Shown here: positions 7,219-15,413 of the stretch, piece after piece | How positions within the stretch are numbered: the first letter of the stretch is position 1 | How the letters are laid out: each line of letters starts with the position of its first letter | Assembly (NCBI GenBank): GCA_035358815.1 | Contig: DAOPQC010000015.1 | Span: 1-49,355, forward strand | Length of the DNA stretch: 49,355 nucleotides | Direction: 5' to 3' | Origin: Thermoanaerobaculales bacterium | GTDB lineage: Bacteria > Acidobacteriota > Thermoanaerobaculia > Thermoanaerobaculales > Sulfomarinibacteraceae | Notes under the pieces: model-generated | The model's database searches: none | The model's input: only the letters and a program-made list of their open reading frames with translations | Told to the model about the DNA's origin: nothing | Translations under genes and position numbers: made by a program

Positions 7219-8682
7219 CTAGGGGACGGTCAGGCTCCACTCCGCAGTGGTCCCGCTCTCGAAGCCGTCGATGAAGATCGCGCCGATGACCCAGCCCTCG
7301 TCCAGGTACATGCCGAGGGTCATGTCCGGGTCGTCGTAGAGATCGATGTTGACGAACGGCTCCATCAGCGCACTCGGATCGGCGGTGTCGTCGAAATGCG
7401 ACATCGACGAGCCAAGCTCGAGCACCGCGGGGGCGTAGATCAGGGGGGAGCCATTGGCGTGCAGCCCGCTGACGTCGACCACGTTGAAGGTCCCGCTCAC
7501 CGGCAGGGTCGGCCGGATCGCGTTGCCGTCGTTCTGGCTGATTGCGATCACCGGGATCGTCACCTGGCGGCCGACCTCGCCCGGCGCCATCAGGACGATC
7601 ACCGTGCCGCCCTGGTTGTTCGTGATGATCGCTCCCGCAGCGCCGGCCTGCTCCGCGATCAGCGCCTTCAACCCGAACTGGCAGATGCCGCGGTCGATGA
7701 CGGCGATGTTGCCGGCGGTGAAGCCGACCAGCGGCTCGCAGCCATCGTTGGTGGTGCCGACGCCGTCGTTGACGACCTCCATCGGGATCGTGAGCCCGTC
7801 GGCGGCGGCCCACGAGCCGCCATAGCGCGCGCCCTTCGCCAGGTAGGTGCCGGCGGCCGACCCGGCGTTGACCACCAGCTCGGCGTCGTCGGCGGTGAGG
7901 AACCCATCGGCCTCGGCCTTCATCTGGGGGCCGTCGTACACCACGTTGCCGGTGTTGGTCGCCGACGCGACCCGCTGGGCGTCGTTCATCTCGTTCCAGT
8001 GCAGCCCGAGGGAGACGTCGTACATGAACCTGGTGTAGATGTCCGGATAACCGCCCAGGAGCTGCCCGTTCGTCAGGTTGACGAAGTCTGCGTGGCCGAG
8101 GCCGTGGCCCATCTCGTGCAGCACCACGGCGAAGAAGTGGGTCGCGTTGGCGTCCGGAGTGGCCCAGTTGCCGGGGAAGTCGCCGTTGGTGCCGTACCAC
8201 CAGTTGAGGGTGCAGGCCGGATCGTCGTCGAGGTTGCTGTTGAACTGGATCGACATCTCCACCCCGACCGGGTAGAGGTCGTAGCCGGCCAGGGCGTCGG
8301 CCAGCGCGCTGTGGTACCAGGTGTTGGGAAAGGGCGCGTTGGGAAAGTCACGGACCACGGTCCCCGGCGCGGTCGAGCCGAGCACCGCGCCCAGGCCGCT
8401 GCAGGTCATGGGGTTCATCTGGGCCGCGACCCGGATCTCGACCGGGCTCGTCAGCAGCTCGCCCCAGCGGTCGGCGGCGGCCTGGAAGGCGTTGAGCCGG
8501 CACTGGCCGAGGGTCATGCCGTCCGGGCAGCCCCAGCTCGGGTCCGGCGTGTCCGGGTCGTTGAAGCCCTCGCCGGCGCTGTCGTTGTTGAGGATCACCA
8601 CGTTCGCCGCGCCCGCCGGCACCGCGGCCAGGGCGAGCACGGCGGCCAGGGCGAGCAGACGGAGGTAGCTGTGCGTGCGCAT
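7219..8682 (-). CDS. Secreted zinc metalloprotease with PA domain and C-terminal GFESG motif
   Basis: The 487-residue protein has a signal peptide (1-25; LALAAVLALAAVPAGAA). Residues 189-199 read HEMGHGLGHAD, the HExxHxxGxxD form of the metzincin zinc site known from snapalysin-type enzymes, with Glu190 as catalytic base. A protease-associated (PA) domain follows at about 285-410 (GNIAVIDRGICQFGLKALIAEQAGAAGAII in pieces). The C-terminus reads IFIDGFESGTTAEWS and ends in LTVP; I recall DGFESG..xxWS tails on many secreted proteins of Xanthomonadaceae/Lysobacteraceae and Acidobacteriota, with unknown function. The likely role is extracellular protein degradation. It lies 12 bases after the small secreted protein gene, so the two form an operon ending at the terminator at 7165-7192. 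Confidence 0.85.
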   Translation of the reverse strand: MRTHSYLRLLALAAVLALAAVPAGAANVVILNNDSAGEGFNDPDTPDPSWGCPDGMTLGQCRLNAFQAAADRWGELLTSPVEIRVAAQMNPMTCSGLGAVLGSTAPGTVVRDFPNAPFPNTWYHSALADALAGYDLYPVGVEMSIQFNSNLDDDPACTLNWWYGTNGDFPGNWATPDANATHFFAVVLHEMGHGLGHADFVNLTNGQLLGGYPDIYTRFMYDVSLGLHWNEMNDAQRVASATNTGNVVYDGPQMKAEADGFLTADDAELVVNAGSAAGTYLAKGARYGGSWAAADGLTIPMEVVNDGVGTTNDGCEPLVGFTAGNIAVIDRGICQFGLKALIAEQAGAAGAIITNNQGGTVIVLMAPGEVGRQVTIPVIAISQNDGNAIRPTLPVSGTFNVVDVSGLHANGSPLIYAPAVLELGSSMSHFDDTADPSALMEPFVNIDLYDDPDMTLGMYLDEGWVIGAIFIDGFESGTTAEWSLTVP

Positions 8683-8694
8683 GGTGCCCCTCCC

Positions 8695-9147
8695 CTACTC
8701 GGCCGCCGCGGCGGCCTGCGGGGCAGGCGCCGGTTGGGCCGGCAGCGCATCGATGGTGTCCGGCGCGGCGCCGACCTGCGTGAAGTGCCGGGTCCCGTCC
8801 GGGGCCACCTGCACGATCAGCGTGCTCTGGAACCGTCCCTGAAGGTCCATCACGACCGAGCCGTCCGGCATCACGACCTCGACCAGACCCTCGTCGGAGT
8901 AGTTCAGGAGCTCCGCCAGCGCGGATTGCATCGCCGCCCGCTGGGCGTCGGTGGGCGTCGAGGTGACCTTGCCGGTCTCCGGGTCGATGTAGACGACCAG
9001 GCCGGCAGCGGGCGCCTGGGTGACGGCCTGCTCCTGGGGAGCGACCGGTGCTGGATCATCGCCGGCCAGGGCCGGCGCGGCCAGCGACGCTGCGGCAAGA
9101 ACCAGCAGCGCCGACCAACGACACCTGAAAGTCCCGAGTCCCATCAT
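8695..9147 (-). CDS. Small secreted protein, operon partner of the metalloprotease
   Basis: The 150-residue protein has a signal peptide (LLVLAAASLAAPALAG). The core includes GLVVYIDPETGKVTSTPTDAQRAAMQSALAE (in pieces), VEVVMPDGSVVMDLQGRFQ and QVAPDGTRHF, followed by an Ala/Pro/Gln-rich low-complexity tail. I do not know a function. Pairing directly upstream of a secreted protease suggests an inhibitor, chaperone or co-secreted partner, but that is inference from position alone. A possible -10 (TAAGAT) lies on the minus strand at 9188-9193. Confidence 0.7.
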   Translation of the reverse strand: MMGLGTFRCRWSALLVLAAASLAAPALAGDDPAPVAPQEQAVTQAPAAGLVVYIDPETGKVTSTPTDAQRAAMQSALAELLNYSDEGLVEVVMPDGSVVMDLQGRFQSTLIVQVAPDGTRHFTQVGAAPDTIDALPAQPAPAPQAAAAAE

Positions 9148-9222
9148 CAGCCTCCGCCTCCTCTCGCGGTTTCTTCCTCAGGCGCCGATCTTACACCCAC
9201 TCGAGCCCGCGACCGACCGCGG

Positions 9223-9408
9223 GTGGGCGATGCCCGGCACCCCGTTCCCGCCGCGATTCTGAAGGCAGACGCCGCCTGCGTTGGGAGCTGCACGCCGAGC
9301 ATTGTTGCCGGGCCGCGCCCGGCCCGGCTCAACCCGGCGACACCGGACTCGGTGCTCGAGAGCTGGAAGAACATCGTGGAGGCGGTCAACCTGTCCGACC
9401 AGACCTAG
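9223..9408 (+). pseudogene. Possible small gene or gene remnant upstream of a plus-strand terminator
   Basis: The in-frame GTG at 9223 would give 61 residues. The last 27 codons (LNPATPDSVLESWKNIVEAV, then NLSDQT) show the G/C third-position pattern of real genes here; the first half does not and has no good ribosome-binding site. The terminator 27 bases further on has a T-run only on this strand, so something is or was transcribed rightward. It may be the 3' remnant of a lost gene or a very small gene. No family recognised. Confidence 0.25.
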
Positions 9409-9434
9409 ACCACCAACCAGCGACGACGACGATC

Positions 9435-9461
9435 GGGGCCGGGGCAACCCGGCCCCTTTTT
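9435..9461 (+). terminator. Intrinsic terminator reading rightward
   Basis: Perfect 9-bp arms GGGGCCGGG/CCCGGCCCC, GCAA loop, then five T. It points rightward, although the annotated genes on both sides are on the minus strand, so it belongs to the remnant at 9223-9408 or an unseen small RNA. Confidence 0.75.
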
Positions 9462-9556
9462 CGTGCCCGGCCTATCGCGCAGGCGATCGCCTGGCGCGAC
9501 CGAGTCGAGGCCGTGGCTCAGATGCGAGCTCGGTTGAGCCCGCGGCCAGAGAACGC

Positions 9557-10045
9557 TCAGGCGGCTCTCTCCCGGAACTGCCACGGCGGCACCGGCTCGG
9601 CGTCACGCCAGAGGCCGCAGGGCGCCGACCTGGCCTTGTCGACCAGATCCTGCAGCTCGCCACCAGCGGTCGCCCACGCCAGCCCGCGCTCGGCGAGCAG
9701 CCGCGACATGTCCTCGCCGCCCACCAGCACCCGCGCCGTGCCGCCGCTCTCGCCGGCCTCGGTGATCTCGACCGTGACCTTGTTCCCCTCGACCATGTCG
9801 CGGACGAAGCTGCGGACCTCCCTGCCCCAGGGCTGGCCGAGCTCCGGCGCGTCGACGCCGACGAGGTCGATGGTCATCTGCCGCTTGTCGCACCTGACGA
9901 CGATGGTGTCGCCGTCGACCACCCTGATGCACGTGGCCTTCACGGCATCCGTTCCCGCTTCATCCGGACCGGCCACGACCGGCACGGCCAGCATGGCGCC
10001 GGCTCCCGCGAGGGCGATGACAACGAAGAGGCGTGCGAGTTTCAT
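9557..10045 (-). CDS. Secreted thermonuclease-family (SNase-like) protein, probably catalytically impaired
   Basis: The 162-residue protein has a signal peptide (1-25) and the staphylococcal-nuclease-like OB fold: VVDGDTIVVRCD (42-53), LVGVDAPELG (61-70), ERGLAWATAGG (119-129) and the C-terminal PCGLWRD. The family's calcium/catalytic residues Asp in VDGDT and Glu68 in DAPE are kept. The first catalytic arginine (R in the usual VRLxGIDAPE) is Asp60 here (IDLVGVDAPE). The second (in the usual DxYGRxLAxV) is missing because the segment reads ESGGTARVLV. It may bind nucleic acid without cutting, or do something else outside the cell. It is monocistronic. Confidence 0.75.
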   Translation of the reverse strand: MKLARLFVVIALAGAGAMLAVPVVAGPDEAGTDAVKATCIRVVDGDTIVVRCDKRQMTIDLVGVDAPELGQPWGREVRSFVRDMVEGNKVTVEITEAGESGGTARVLVGGEDMSRLLAERGLAWATAGGELQDLVDKARSAPCGLWRDAEPVPPWQFRERAA

Positions 10046-10363
10046 GGTGCTCTCCCTTTGCCGGGCTCCCGGGTCCGGCGGCCGTTACTGCCGGCGCCTG
10101 CCGGCCGAGGTTGACGAATCGGCTCGATGGTCACGACGGGGTGGCTGGTTGATCATGGTGCTCAGTCGTGTTGTACGCGCGACGCGCCGCCAGGTTCACG
10201 CCGCGGACGCGCGATGCCGCGAGCTGGATCGCGGGATTCGAAAATGGGAGCTGGTTTCAGCGGATGCGAAACCGGGGGAGCCGCCACTCAACGAGAGCAG
10301 CCCGCGCTACGGAGAGCGCGGGTCCATCTCGCACAGGCGGCGCGGCAGCGGCCGGCGAAAGGA
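10046..10363. other. Intergenic region with hairpins
   Basis: The 318 bases between the nuclease-like gene and the beta-helix gene, both on the minus strand, contain hairpin GGTTTC/GAAACC (10253-10273) and hairpin CCCGCGCT/AGCGCGGG (10301-10322). No gene seen. Confidence 0.5.
10301..10322 (-). terminator. Hairpin downstream of the beta-helix gene
   Basis: Perfect 8-bp arms CCCGCGCT/AGCGCGGG with a 6-nt loop, 41 bases beyond the beta-helix gene's stop codon. There is no T-run, so it may be a weak terminator or a 3'-end stabiliser. Confidence 0.45.
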
Positions 10364-11830
10364 CTACGGCTCGTTCAGGTACTCCAACCAGGCCGGGTAG
10401 CCCCGGAGCTGCGTCCAGGTCGGGCACTTCTTCTTGCCGATGACCGGGTGCATCCCCTGCGGCGCGCCGGCGACCGAGCCCGACGAGCAGACGAGATCGA
10501 ACCCCCGGTTGTCGTTGACCGTCGCACCGTCCATAAACATAGCGGTCGAGGCTGCCTCGAGCTCGACCCCGTAGCCGCGGTTGCCGCTGATAACCGCATC
10601 CGGGCCGAAGTCCGCCGTCGCGCCGGTCGAGATGAACACCCCGGGCCCGTGGTTGTCGATCACGGTCGCGCTGGATTGAACCCTCGCGTTAGTGCCGACC
10701 GCCAACCCTCCGAATGAGTCTGGATCGGAGGAGTCGCCGTTTCCAAAGATGAGGACGGCTGGACAGAGGTATGCTTCCGACGAATCAACCGAGACGCCCC
10801 CTCTCAGATTGCCCTCCACCAGAGCCGGGCCCCAGAAGTAGATCCCGCCACCCATCCAGGCGTCGAAGCCCCAACCCCCATTGCCGGTGATCGGCGTGTC
10901 CTCCGGCGAGGCGCCGCAGCAAACATAGACCCTGCCGTTGCTGAGCGCCCCGACCCCGGTTCCGTAGTTGTCCACGATCGCCGTGGGTTGGATGACCCAG
11001 ATGATGCCGCCGTCACTCGCCTGAACTGCAGGCAGAGGGTTGTTGGGGTACTTCGGGTCGTTCGGATCGCCCAGCCCGTTGCCGGTGATGGTCACCTGGC
11101 CCCAGCCCCACGACCCCAGGTTGACGGCGGCCCCGTTGCTCGCGCCGACGGCTCCCTGCGTGTTGTTCCGGATGATCGCCAGGCCGACCTCCACCAGCGC
11201 ATCGCGGCTCGCAGAGATGCCGCTGCCGTTGTTCTCGATGGTGTTCAGGTCACCCCAGAAATTGCTGATCTGGACGTGCGCACTCGTGCCGGCAGCGATC
11301 CCGGTCCCGTTGTCCGCCACGGTGGTGCCGATGATCTGGACGTCGCTGTGGTCCTGGGCATCGAGCCCGGTCGCCGGCGCGCTGTCTCGGATCGTGCAAC
11401 CACCGAAGAGAAGGCTGCTGCGCGACACGATCACCAGCGCCGGTGAGTAGCCGTACAGCCCGGGCCCCTCGATGGTGAGGCCTTCGACGGAGACCCTGGA
11501 CCCCTTGATCGTGAGAGCTGCTTGCTCCGGTTCTCCACTTCCCGGCACCGGCCGCACGATGCCCGCGCCGGGCGCAGCCCAAACGACGAGTTCACTGAAC
11601 CCATCGATGACCACCGCCTCGGTGCAAGTGCCCGAGATGTTGAGCCGGTTCCGCACCTCCTTGTCCAGGGTTGCGAGGGCATCGTTGATGCTGTTGAAGC
11701 TGTCCCCGCCCTCAACATCAACCACGCATGCCCAGGCCGCTGCTCCGCCGGCTGCCAGGACGCTGACGATGACGAGTGCGACACGCAACCCCGCCCCTCC
11801 GCCCGCTCGCGGATGAAACACCCGACACAT
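10364..11830 (-). CDS. Secreted right-handed parallel beta-helix protein
   Basis: The chosen ATG (11828-11830) has GAGGAGG upstream and gives 488 residues; an in-frame extension upstream has no ribosome-binding site. A signal peptide (RVALVIVSVLAAGGAAAWA) precedes degenerate repeats typical of a NosD/pectate-lyase-like beta-helix: VSVEGLTIEGPGLYG, VQIIGTTVADNGTGIAAG, NTIENNGSGISA, IRNNTQGAVGASNGA, VIDNHGPGVFISTG, VISGNRGYGVELEA. Such helices bind or cleave polysaccharides, or are purely structural; no catalytic residues could be assigned. It has its own promoter (11877-11904) and no operon partner. Confidence 0.82.
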   Translation of the reverse strand: MCRVFHPRAGGGAGLRVALVIVSVLAAGGAAAWACVVDVEGGDSFNSINDALATLDKEVRNRLNISGTCTEAVVIDGFSELVVWAAPGAGIVRPVPGSGEPEQAALTIKGSRVSVEGLTIEGPGLYGYSPALVIVSRSSLLFGGCTIRDSAPATGLDAQDHSDVQIIGTTVADNGTGIAAGTSAHVQISNFWGDLNTIENNGSGISASRDALVEVGLAIIRNNTQGAVGASNGAAVNLGSWGWGQVTITGNGLGDPNDPKYPNNPLPAVQASDGGIIWVIQPTAIVDNYGTGVGALSNGRVYVCCGASPEDTPITGNGGWGFDAWMGGGIYFWGPALVEGNLRGGVSVDSSEAYLCPAVLIFGNGDSSDPDSFGGLAVGTNARVQSSATVIDNHGPGVFISTGATADFGPDAVISGNRGYGVELEAASTAMFMDGATVNDNRGFDLVCSSGSVAGAPQGMHPVIGKKKCPTWTQLRGYPAWLEYLNEP

Positions 11831-11876
11831 AGATACCTCCTCCCCAAAATGAGTAGCGCTCGTTCCTTTGCCATCA

Positions 11877-11904
11877 AACGTATGTCGTGGATGAGGATTG
11901 TCAA
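11877..11904 (-). promoter_or_regulatory. Sigma-70-type promoter of the beta-helix gene
   Basis: On the minus strand: TTGACA (11899-11904), 16-bp spacer, TACGTT (11877-11882), about 40 bases upstream of the start codon. Confidence 0.45.
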
Positions 11905-12089
11905 CGGCCTTCGTTGAGGTCAACCGGGGGACGGACCCCTGGGTGAGAACCACTCTCGTCAAGTAACCGGCGACGCTGGCCGGGGGGAAGTCCGACATCC
12001 TCGTCGCAGCGCGCCGCCCCGTCGTGGCCGCCGGGGTCGAGAGATCCCTCCAGCGCGCGCGTCGAGAGCCGGTCCGCGGGCGTCGCGGT

Positions 12090-12095
12090 TATAAT
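12090..12095 (+). promoter_or_regulatory. Candidate -10 box for the kinase/TPR gene
   Basis: A perfect TATAAT in otherwise GC-rich sequence, about 170 bases upstream of the kinase start. No convincing -35 hexamer stands 16-18 bases upstream. Confidence 0.3.
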
Positions 12096-12263
12096 CAGGC
12101 CAGAGCCCGACGGGAGTTCCCGCTCGACCTTCGATGGACCCGGGTGGCTGCCGCAGTGGATGCGCGGCGTCGCACGCTTCGCTCCGCGACACTGCCCGCT
12201 CCCGTCGGCGGGGCGCTGCCACCCGGAAGCGGCCAGTGGCGCGACCAGAGCAGGGAGCCGGCC

Positions 12264-14762
12264 ATGGACCCGCAACTCTGGCGGCGAGCCGAAGCGCTGT
12301 TCCACGCCGTGCTGGAGCGATCACCCGAGGATCGCAGGGCCTTCCTCGACTCCGCCTGCGGCGACGATCGCGAGCTGCGGCGGCTGGTCGAGACGCTCGC
12401 CTCAAAGGACCAGAGGGCCGGCGGCTTCCTGGCGGACTCGGCGCCTGCGGAGGCGATCGAAACCCGGCGCGCCGTCGGCTCGCTCGAAGGACGCCTCCTC
12501 GGGCACTATCGAATCGTCTCCTTCCTCGGCGTCGGCGGGATGGGCGAGGTCTACCGCGCTCACGACGGCAAGCTCGGCCGCGACGTCGCCATCAAGACCC
12601 TGCCGCCCGAGTTCGCGCGCGACCCGGCGCGGCTGGCACGCTTTCGGCGCGAGGCGCGCGCCCTGGCCTCGCTGAACCATCCCAACATCGCGGTGATCTA
12701 CGGGCTGGAGGAGTTCGCAGGCGCCGACTACCTGGTCCTCGAGCTGGTCGAGGGGGAGACGGTGCACGGGCCGCTGCACCTGACCACGGCGCTCGACGTC
12801 GCCGCCCAGGTGGCAGAGGCCCTCGAGGCGGCGCACCAGAAGGGGATCGTCCACCGCGACCTGAAGCCAGCCAACCTCAAGCTCACGCCGCAGGGCAGGG
12901 TCAAGGTGCTCGACTTCGGTCTCGCGAAGGCGGTCGGCAAAGCGGAGGCCAAGCCGGATGCCGCGCCGGACGCAGCCTTGACCTGCGAGTCGACCGCCCT
13001 GGGCCGCGTTCTCGGCACTCCCGCGTACATGAGCCCCGAGCAGGCACGGGGCGGGGAGGTCGATCAGCGGACGGACATCTGGGCCTTCGGCTGCCTCCTC
13101 TTTGAGCTGCTGACCGGGAAGCGCGCGTTCGGCGGTGAGACCGCAACCGACACCGTCGCGTCATTGCTGGAGCGCGAGCCCGACTGGCAGGCCCTCCCGG
13201 GCGACACCCCGGCGAAGGTCCGCAGCCTCATGCGCCAGTGCCTTCAAAAGGACGCGGACCGCCGGCTGGACGACATCGCGGACGCGGCGACGACCCTCCG
13301 GGCAGCTCGGCGCGCATGGTCGCGCCGCGCGCCGAGGCGGCCGGAAGCCCTGACCGCACGGGAGCGCCGCCGCGCCGGCGCCCGCATCCACTCGCTGGCG
13401 GTGCTTCCGTTGGCCAACCTGGCCGGCGACCCCGAGCAGGACTACTTCGCCGACGGCATGACCGAGGCCCTGATCGCGGAGCTGGCGCAGATCCGCGCGC
13501 TGCGCGTGATCTCGCGGACCTCGGCCATGCACTACAAGGGCACCACGAAGACCGTTCCCGAGATCGCCCGCGAGCTCGCGGTCGACGGCATCGTCGAGGG
13601 CTCGGTACTGCGCGCCGGGAACCGGGTGCGGATCAACGCCCAGCTGATCCACGCCGCCAGCGACCGGCATCTGTGGGCCCACGGTTACGAGGGCGACGCG
13701 CGGGACGTGCTGCACCTGCAGGGCGAGGTGGCGAGGGCGATCGCCGACGAGATCCAGGTGACGCTGACGCCGCAGGAGCGCGTCCGGCTGGCCCGCCCGC
13801 GCCAGGTGAACGTGGAAGCGCACGAGGCCTACTTGCGTGGCCGCTACGACTGGGGCCGCGCCCACCTGCGCCAGAGCATCGAGCATTTCGAACGGGCGAT
13901 CGCGATCGATCCCGACTACGCGCTGGCCTATGCGGGCATCGCCGATTCCCGGTGCCGGATGTTCGGCGCGGCGCTGGAGATGGTCCCGCCCAGCCAGGTC
14001 GCCCCGCTGGCGCGGGTGGCGGCCATCAAGGCGCTCGAGCTCGACGAGAGCCTTGCCGAGCCGCATGTCTCCCTGTCCCGGGTGATGCTCTGGCACGATC
14101 GAGACCCGGCCGGCGCGGAGCGCGAGCTCGAGCGCGCGATCGAGCTCAACCCCAACAGCGCGATGGCTCAGTTCATCTTCGGCCTGCTGCTCGCCGACTT
14201 CCGGCGCACCGACGAGGCGATGGCGGCCCTGCAGCGGGCGCTGCAGCTCGACCCGGTATCGGCATGGAACAGCGCGATCGCGGGCTACTTCATGTGCGAG
14301 CTCGGCCAGGAGGAGCCGGGCAGGAGCGAGCTGCGCAAGGCGATCGAGCTCGACCCCGGCTTCTTCCTGCCGTGGTCGCTGCTGTCCGTCGTCGACTGCC
14401 ATGCCGGCGCCTTCTCGGAGGCGACGGCCGAGGCCGACGAAGGCGTGCGGCTGTCCGCGGGCCTGCCGATGGCCCGGGGCTGGGCGGGGCATGCCCGGGC
14501 GATGGCGGGCCATCGTTCCGAGGCGCTCGCCGAACTTGGTGAGCTCGAGGCGCTGTCCCACCAGCGGTACGTCCCGGCCATCGCGAGGGCGTGGTGCCAC
14601 CTCGGCCTTGGCGACCACGAGCGCACCCTGGAGTGGCTCGAACACGGCTACCAGCAGCGGGACAGCCAGCTGCCCCACCTGCGGTTGATGCGCGCCTTCG
14701 ATCCCCTCCATCCCGACCCGCGCTTCCAGGACCTGCTGCGCCGCCAGGGTCTGCTGCCTTAG
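12264..14762 (+). CDS. Ser/Thr protein kinase with TolB-like domain and TPR repeats
   Basis: The ATG at 12264 follows AGGGAG and gives 832 residues. An N-terminal about 75-residue helical region precedes a complete Hanks-type kinase domain (about 81-345): glycine loop GVGGMGEVYRA, catalytic Lys111 in VAIKTL, HRDLKPAN with Asp199, DFG at 217-219, and the SPEQ activation end. A TolB/FlgO-like module follows (SLAVLPLANLAGDPEQDYFADG in pieces, LRVISRTSAMHYKG, DGIVEGSVLRAG, RHLWAHGYEGD), then TPR repeats (AHEAYLRGRYDW, YALAYAGIADSR). No membrane helix is visible between kinase and TolB-like parts, so it is probably cytosolic. The ECF sigma gene begins 60 bases downstream, a common pairing in Acidobacteriota and Planctomycetes; the kinase may modulate that sigma factor. 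Confidence 0.9.
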   Translation: MDPQLWRRAEALFHAVLERSPEDRRAFLDSACGDDRELRRLVETLASKDQRAGGFLADSAPAEAIETRRAVGSLEGRLLGHYRIVSFLGVGGMGEVYRAHDGKLGRDVAIKTLPPEFARDPARLARFRREARALASLNHPNIAVIYGLEEFAGADYLVLELVEGETVHGPLHLTTALDVAAQVAEALEAAHQKGIVHRDLKPANLKLTPQGRVKVLDFGLAKAVGKAEAKPDAAPDAALTCESTALGRVLGTPAYMSPEQARGGEVDQRTDIWAFGCLLFELLTGKRAFGGETATDTVASLLEREPDWQALPGDTPAKVRSLMRQCLQKDADRRLDDIADAATTLRAARRAWSRRAPRRPEALTARERRRAGARIHSLAVLPLANLAGDPEQDYFADGMTEALIAELAQIRALRVISRTSAMHYKGTTKTVPEIARELAVDGIVEGSVLRAGNRVRINAQLIHAASDRHLWAHGYEGDARDVLHLQGEVARAIADEIQVTLTPQERVRLARPRQVNVEAHEAYLRGRYDWGRAHLRQSIEHFERAIAIDPDYALAYAGIADSRCRMFGAALEMVPPSQVAPLARVAAIKALELDESLAEPHVSLSRVMLWHDRDPAGAERELERAIELNPNSAMAQFIFGLLLADFRRTDEAMAALQRALQLDPVSAWNSAIAGYFMCELGQEEPGRSELRKAIELDPGFFLPWSLLSVVDCHAGAFSEATAEADEGVRLSAGLPMARGWAGHARAMAGHRSEALAELGELEALSHQRYVPAIARAWCHLGLGDHERTLEWLEHGYQQRDSQLPHLRLMRAFDPLHPDPRFQDLLRRQGLLP

Positions 14763-14822
14763 CGGGCGCCTGGGACGCAGACGCTGAGCCGGCAGCGGCT
14801 CCACTGGTAGACTCTGGCCAAG

Positions 14823-15413
14823 ATGGCGGACTCGGATCAGCGGGACATCACCGGGATGCTCGTCGCCTGGAACGACGGCGACGCCGAGGCGTTGAACCGC
14901 CTGATCGACCTCGTGTATCCGAGGCTGCGGCGGATCGCGCACCGGCACCTGGCGCGCCGGCGTCCAGGCGAGAGCCTGGAGTCCGCCGCCCTGGCGAACG
15001 AGACGTATCTGAAGCTGGTCCACGCGGGGGGGATCCGCTGCGAGAACCGGGCGCACTTCCTGGCGCTGTGCGCCCAGATCATGCGCCGCATCCTGGTCGA
15101 CCACATCCGCCGGCGCGGCTTCGCCAAGCGAGGCGGAGGCGCGCAGCACGTCCGCCTCGACGAGGTGGTGCTGGAGGTGGAGGCACGCGGCATCGAGGTG
15201 CTCGTCCTGGACGAGGCGCTCGCTGCGCTCGCCGCCTTCGACCGCCGCAAGGCCCGGGTGGTCGAGCTGCGCTACTTCGGCGGGCTGACCATCGAGGAGA
15301 CGGCGGAGGTCCTGGGCGTGTCGGTCGACACCACGAAGCGCGACTGGCGGATGGCCAGGGCCTGGCTGCTCGCCAGCCTGGCCGGGCGGCACCCTCCGGA
15401 CGAAGCTCCCTGA
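14823..15413 (+). CDS. ECF-type RNA polymerase sigma factor (TIGR02999-like)
   Basis: The 196-residue protein has sigma region 2 (DLVYPRLRRIAHRHLARRRP, ANETYLKLVHA, FLALCAQIMRRILVDHIRRR in pieces) and region 4 (ALAAFDRRKARVVELRYFGG, LTIEETAEVLGVSVDTTKRDW, with a clear helix-turn-helix). The ETYLKL and LVDHIRRR patterns fit the TIGR02999 group, which is typically encoded next to a Hanks kinase rather than an anti-sigma factor, as here. TAGACT at 14808-14813 would start transcription within a few bases of the ATG. The target promoters are unknown. Confidence 0.88.
   Translation: MADSDQRDITGMLVAWNDGDAEALNRLIDLVYPRLRRIAHRHLARRRPGESLESAALANETYLKLVHAGGIRCENRAHFLALCAQIMRRILVDHIRRRGFAKRGGGAQHVRLDEVVLEVEARGIEVLVLDEALAALAAFDRRKARVVELRYFGGLTIEETAEVLGVSVDTTKRDWRMARAWLLASLAGRHPPDEAP

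Larger units (their letters stand above)
9148..9556. other. Intergenic region with orphan plus-strand terminator
   Basis: This 409-base stretch separates the small secreted protein gene and the nuclease-like gene, both on the minus strand. It contains a short plus-strand frame (9223-9408) whose last third looks coding, followed by a textbook plus-strand terminator (9435-9461). A hairpin of CCCGCG/CGCGGG lies at about 9205-9223. Otherwise I see nothing. Confidence 0.5.
11831..12263. other. Divergent promoter region
   Basis: The 433 bases between the minus-strand beta-helix gene and the plus-strand kinase gene hold a probable sigma-70 promoter for the beta-helix gene (11877-11904) and a perfect TATAAT (12090-12095) facing the kinase gene. 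No gene seen. Confidence 0.5.

Noticed and set aside
6403..9408. Plus-strand open frame of about 1000 codons across the methyltransferase and metalloprotease genes
   Set aside because: Its translation is Arg/Val/Gly/His low complexity and antisense to two well-supported genes. Only its last 27 codons, outside those genes, look gene-like and are reported separately.
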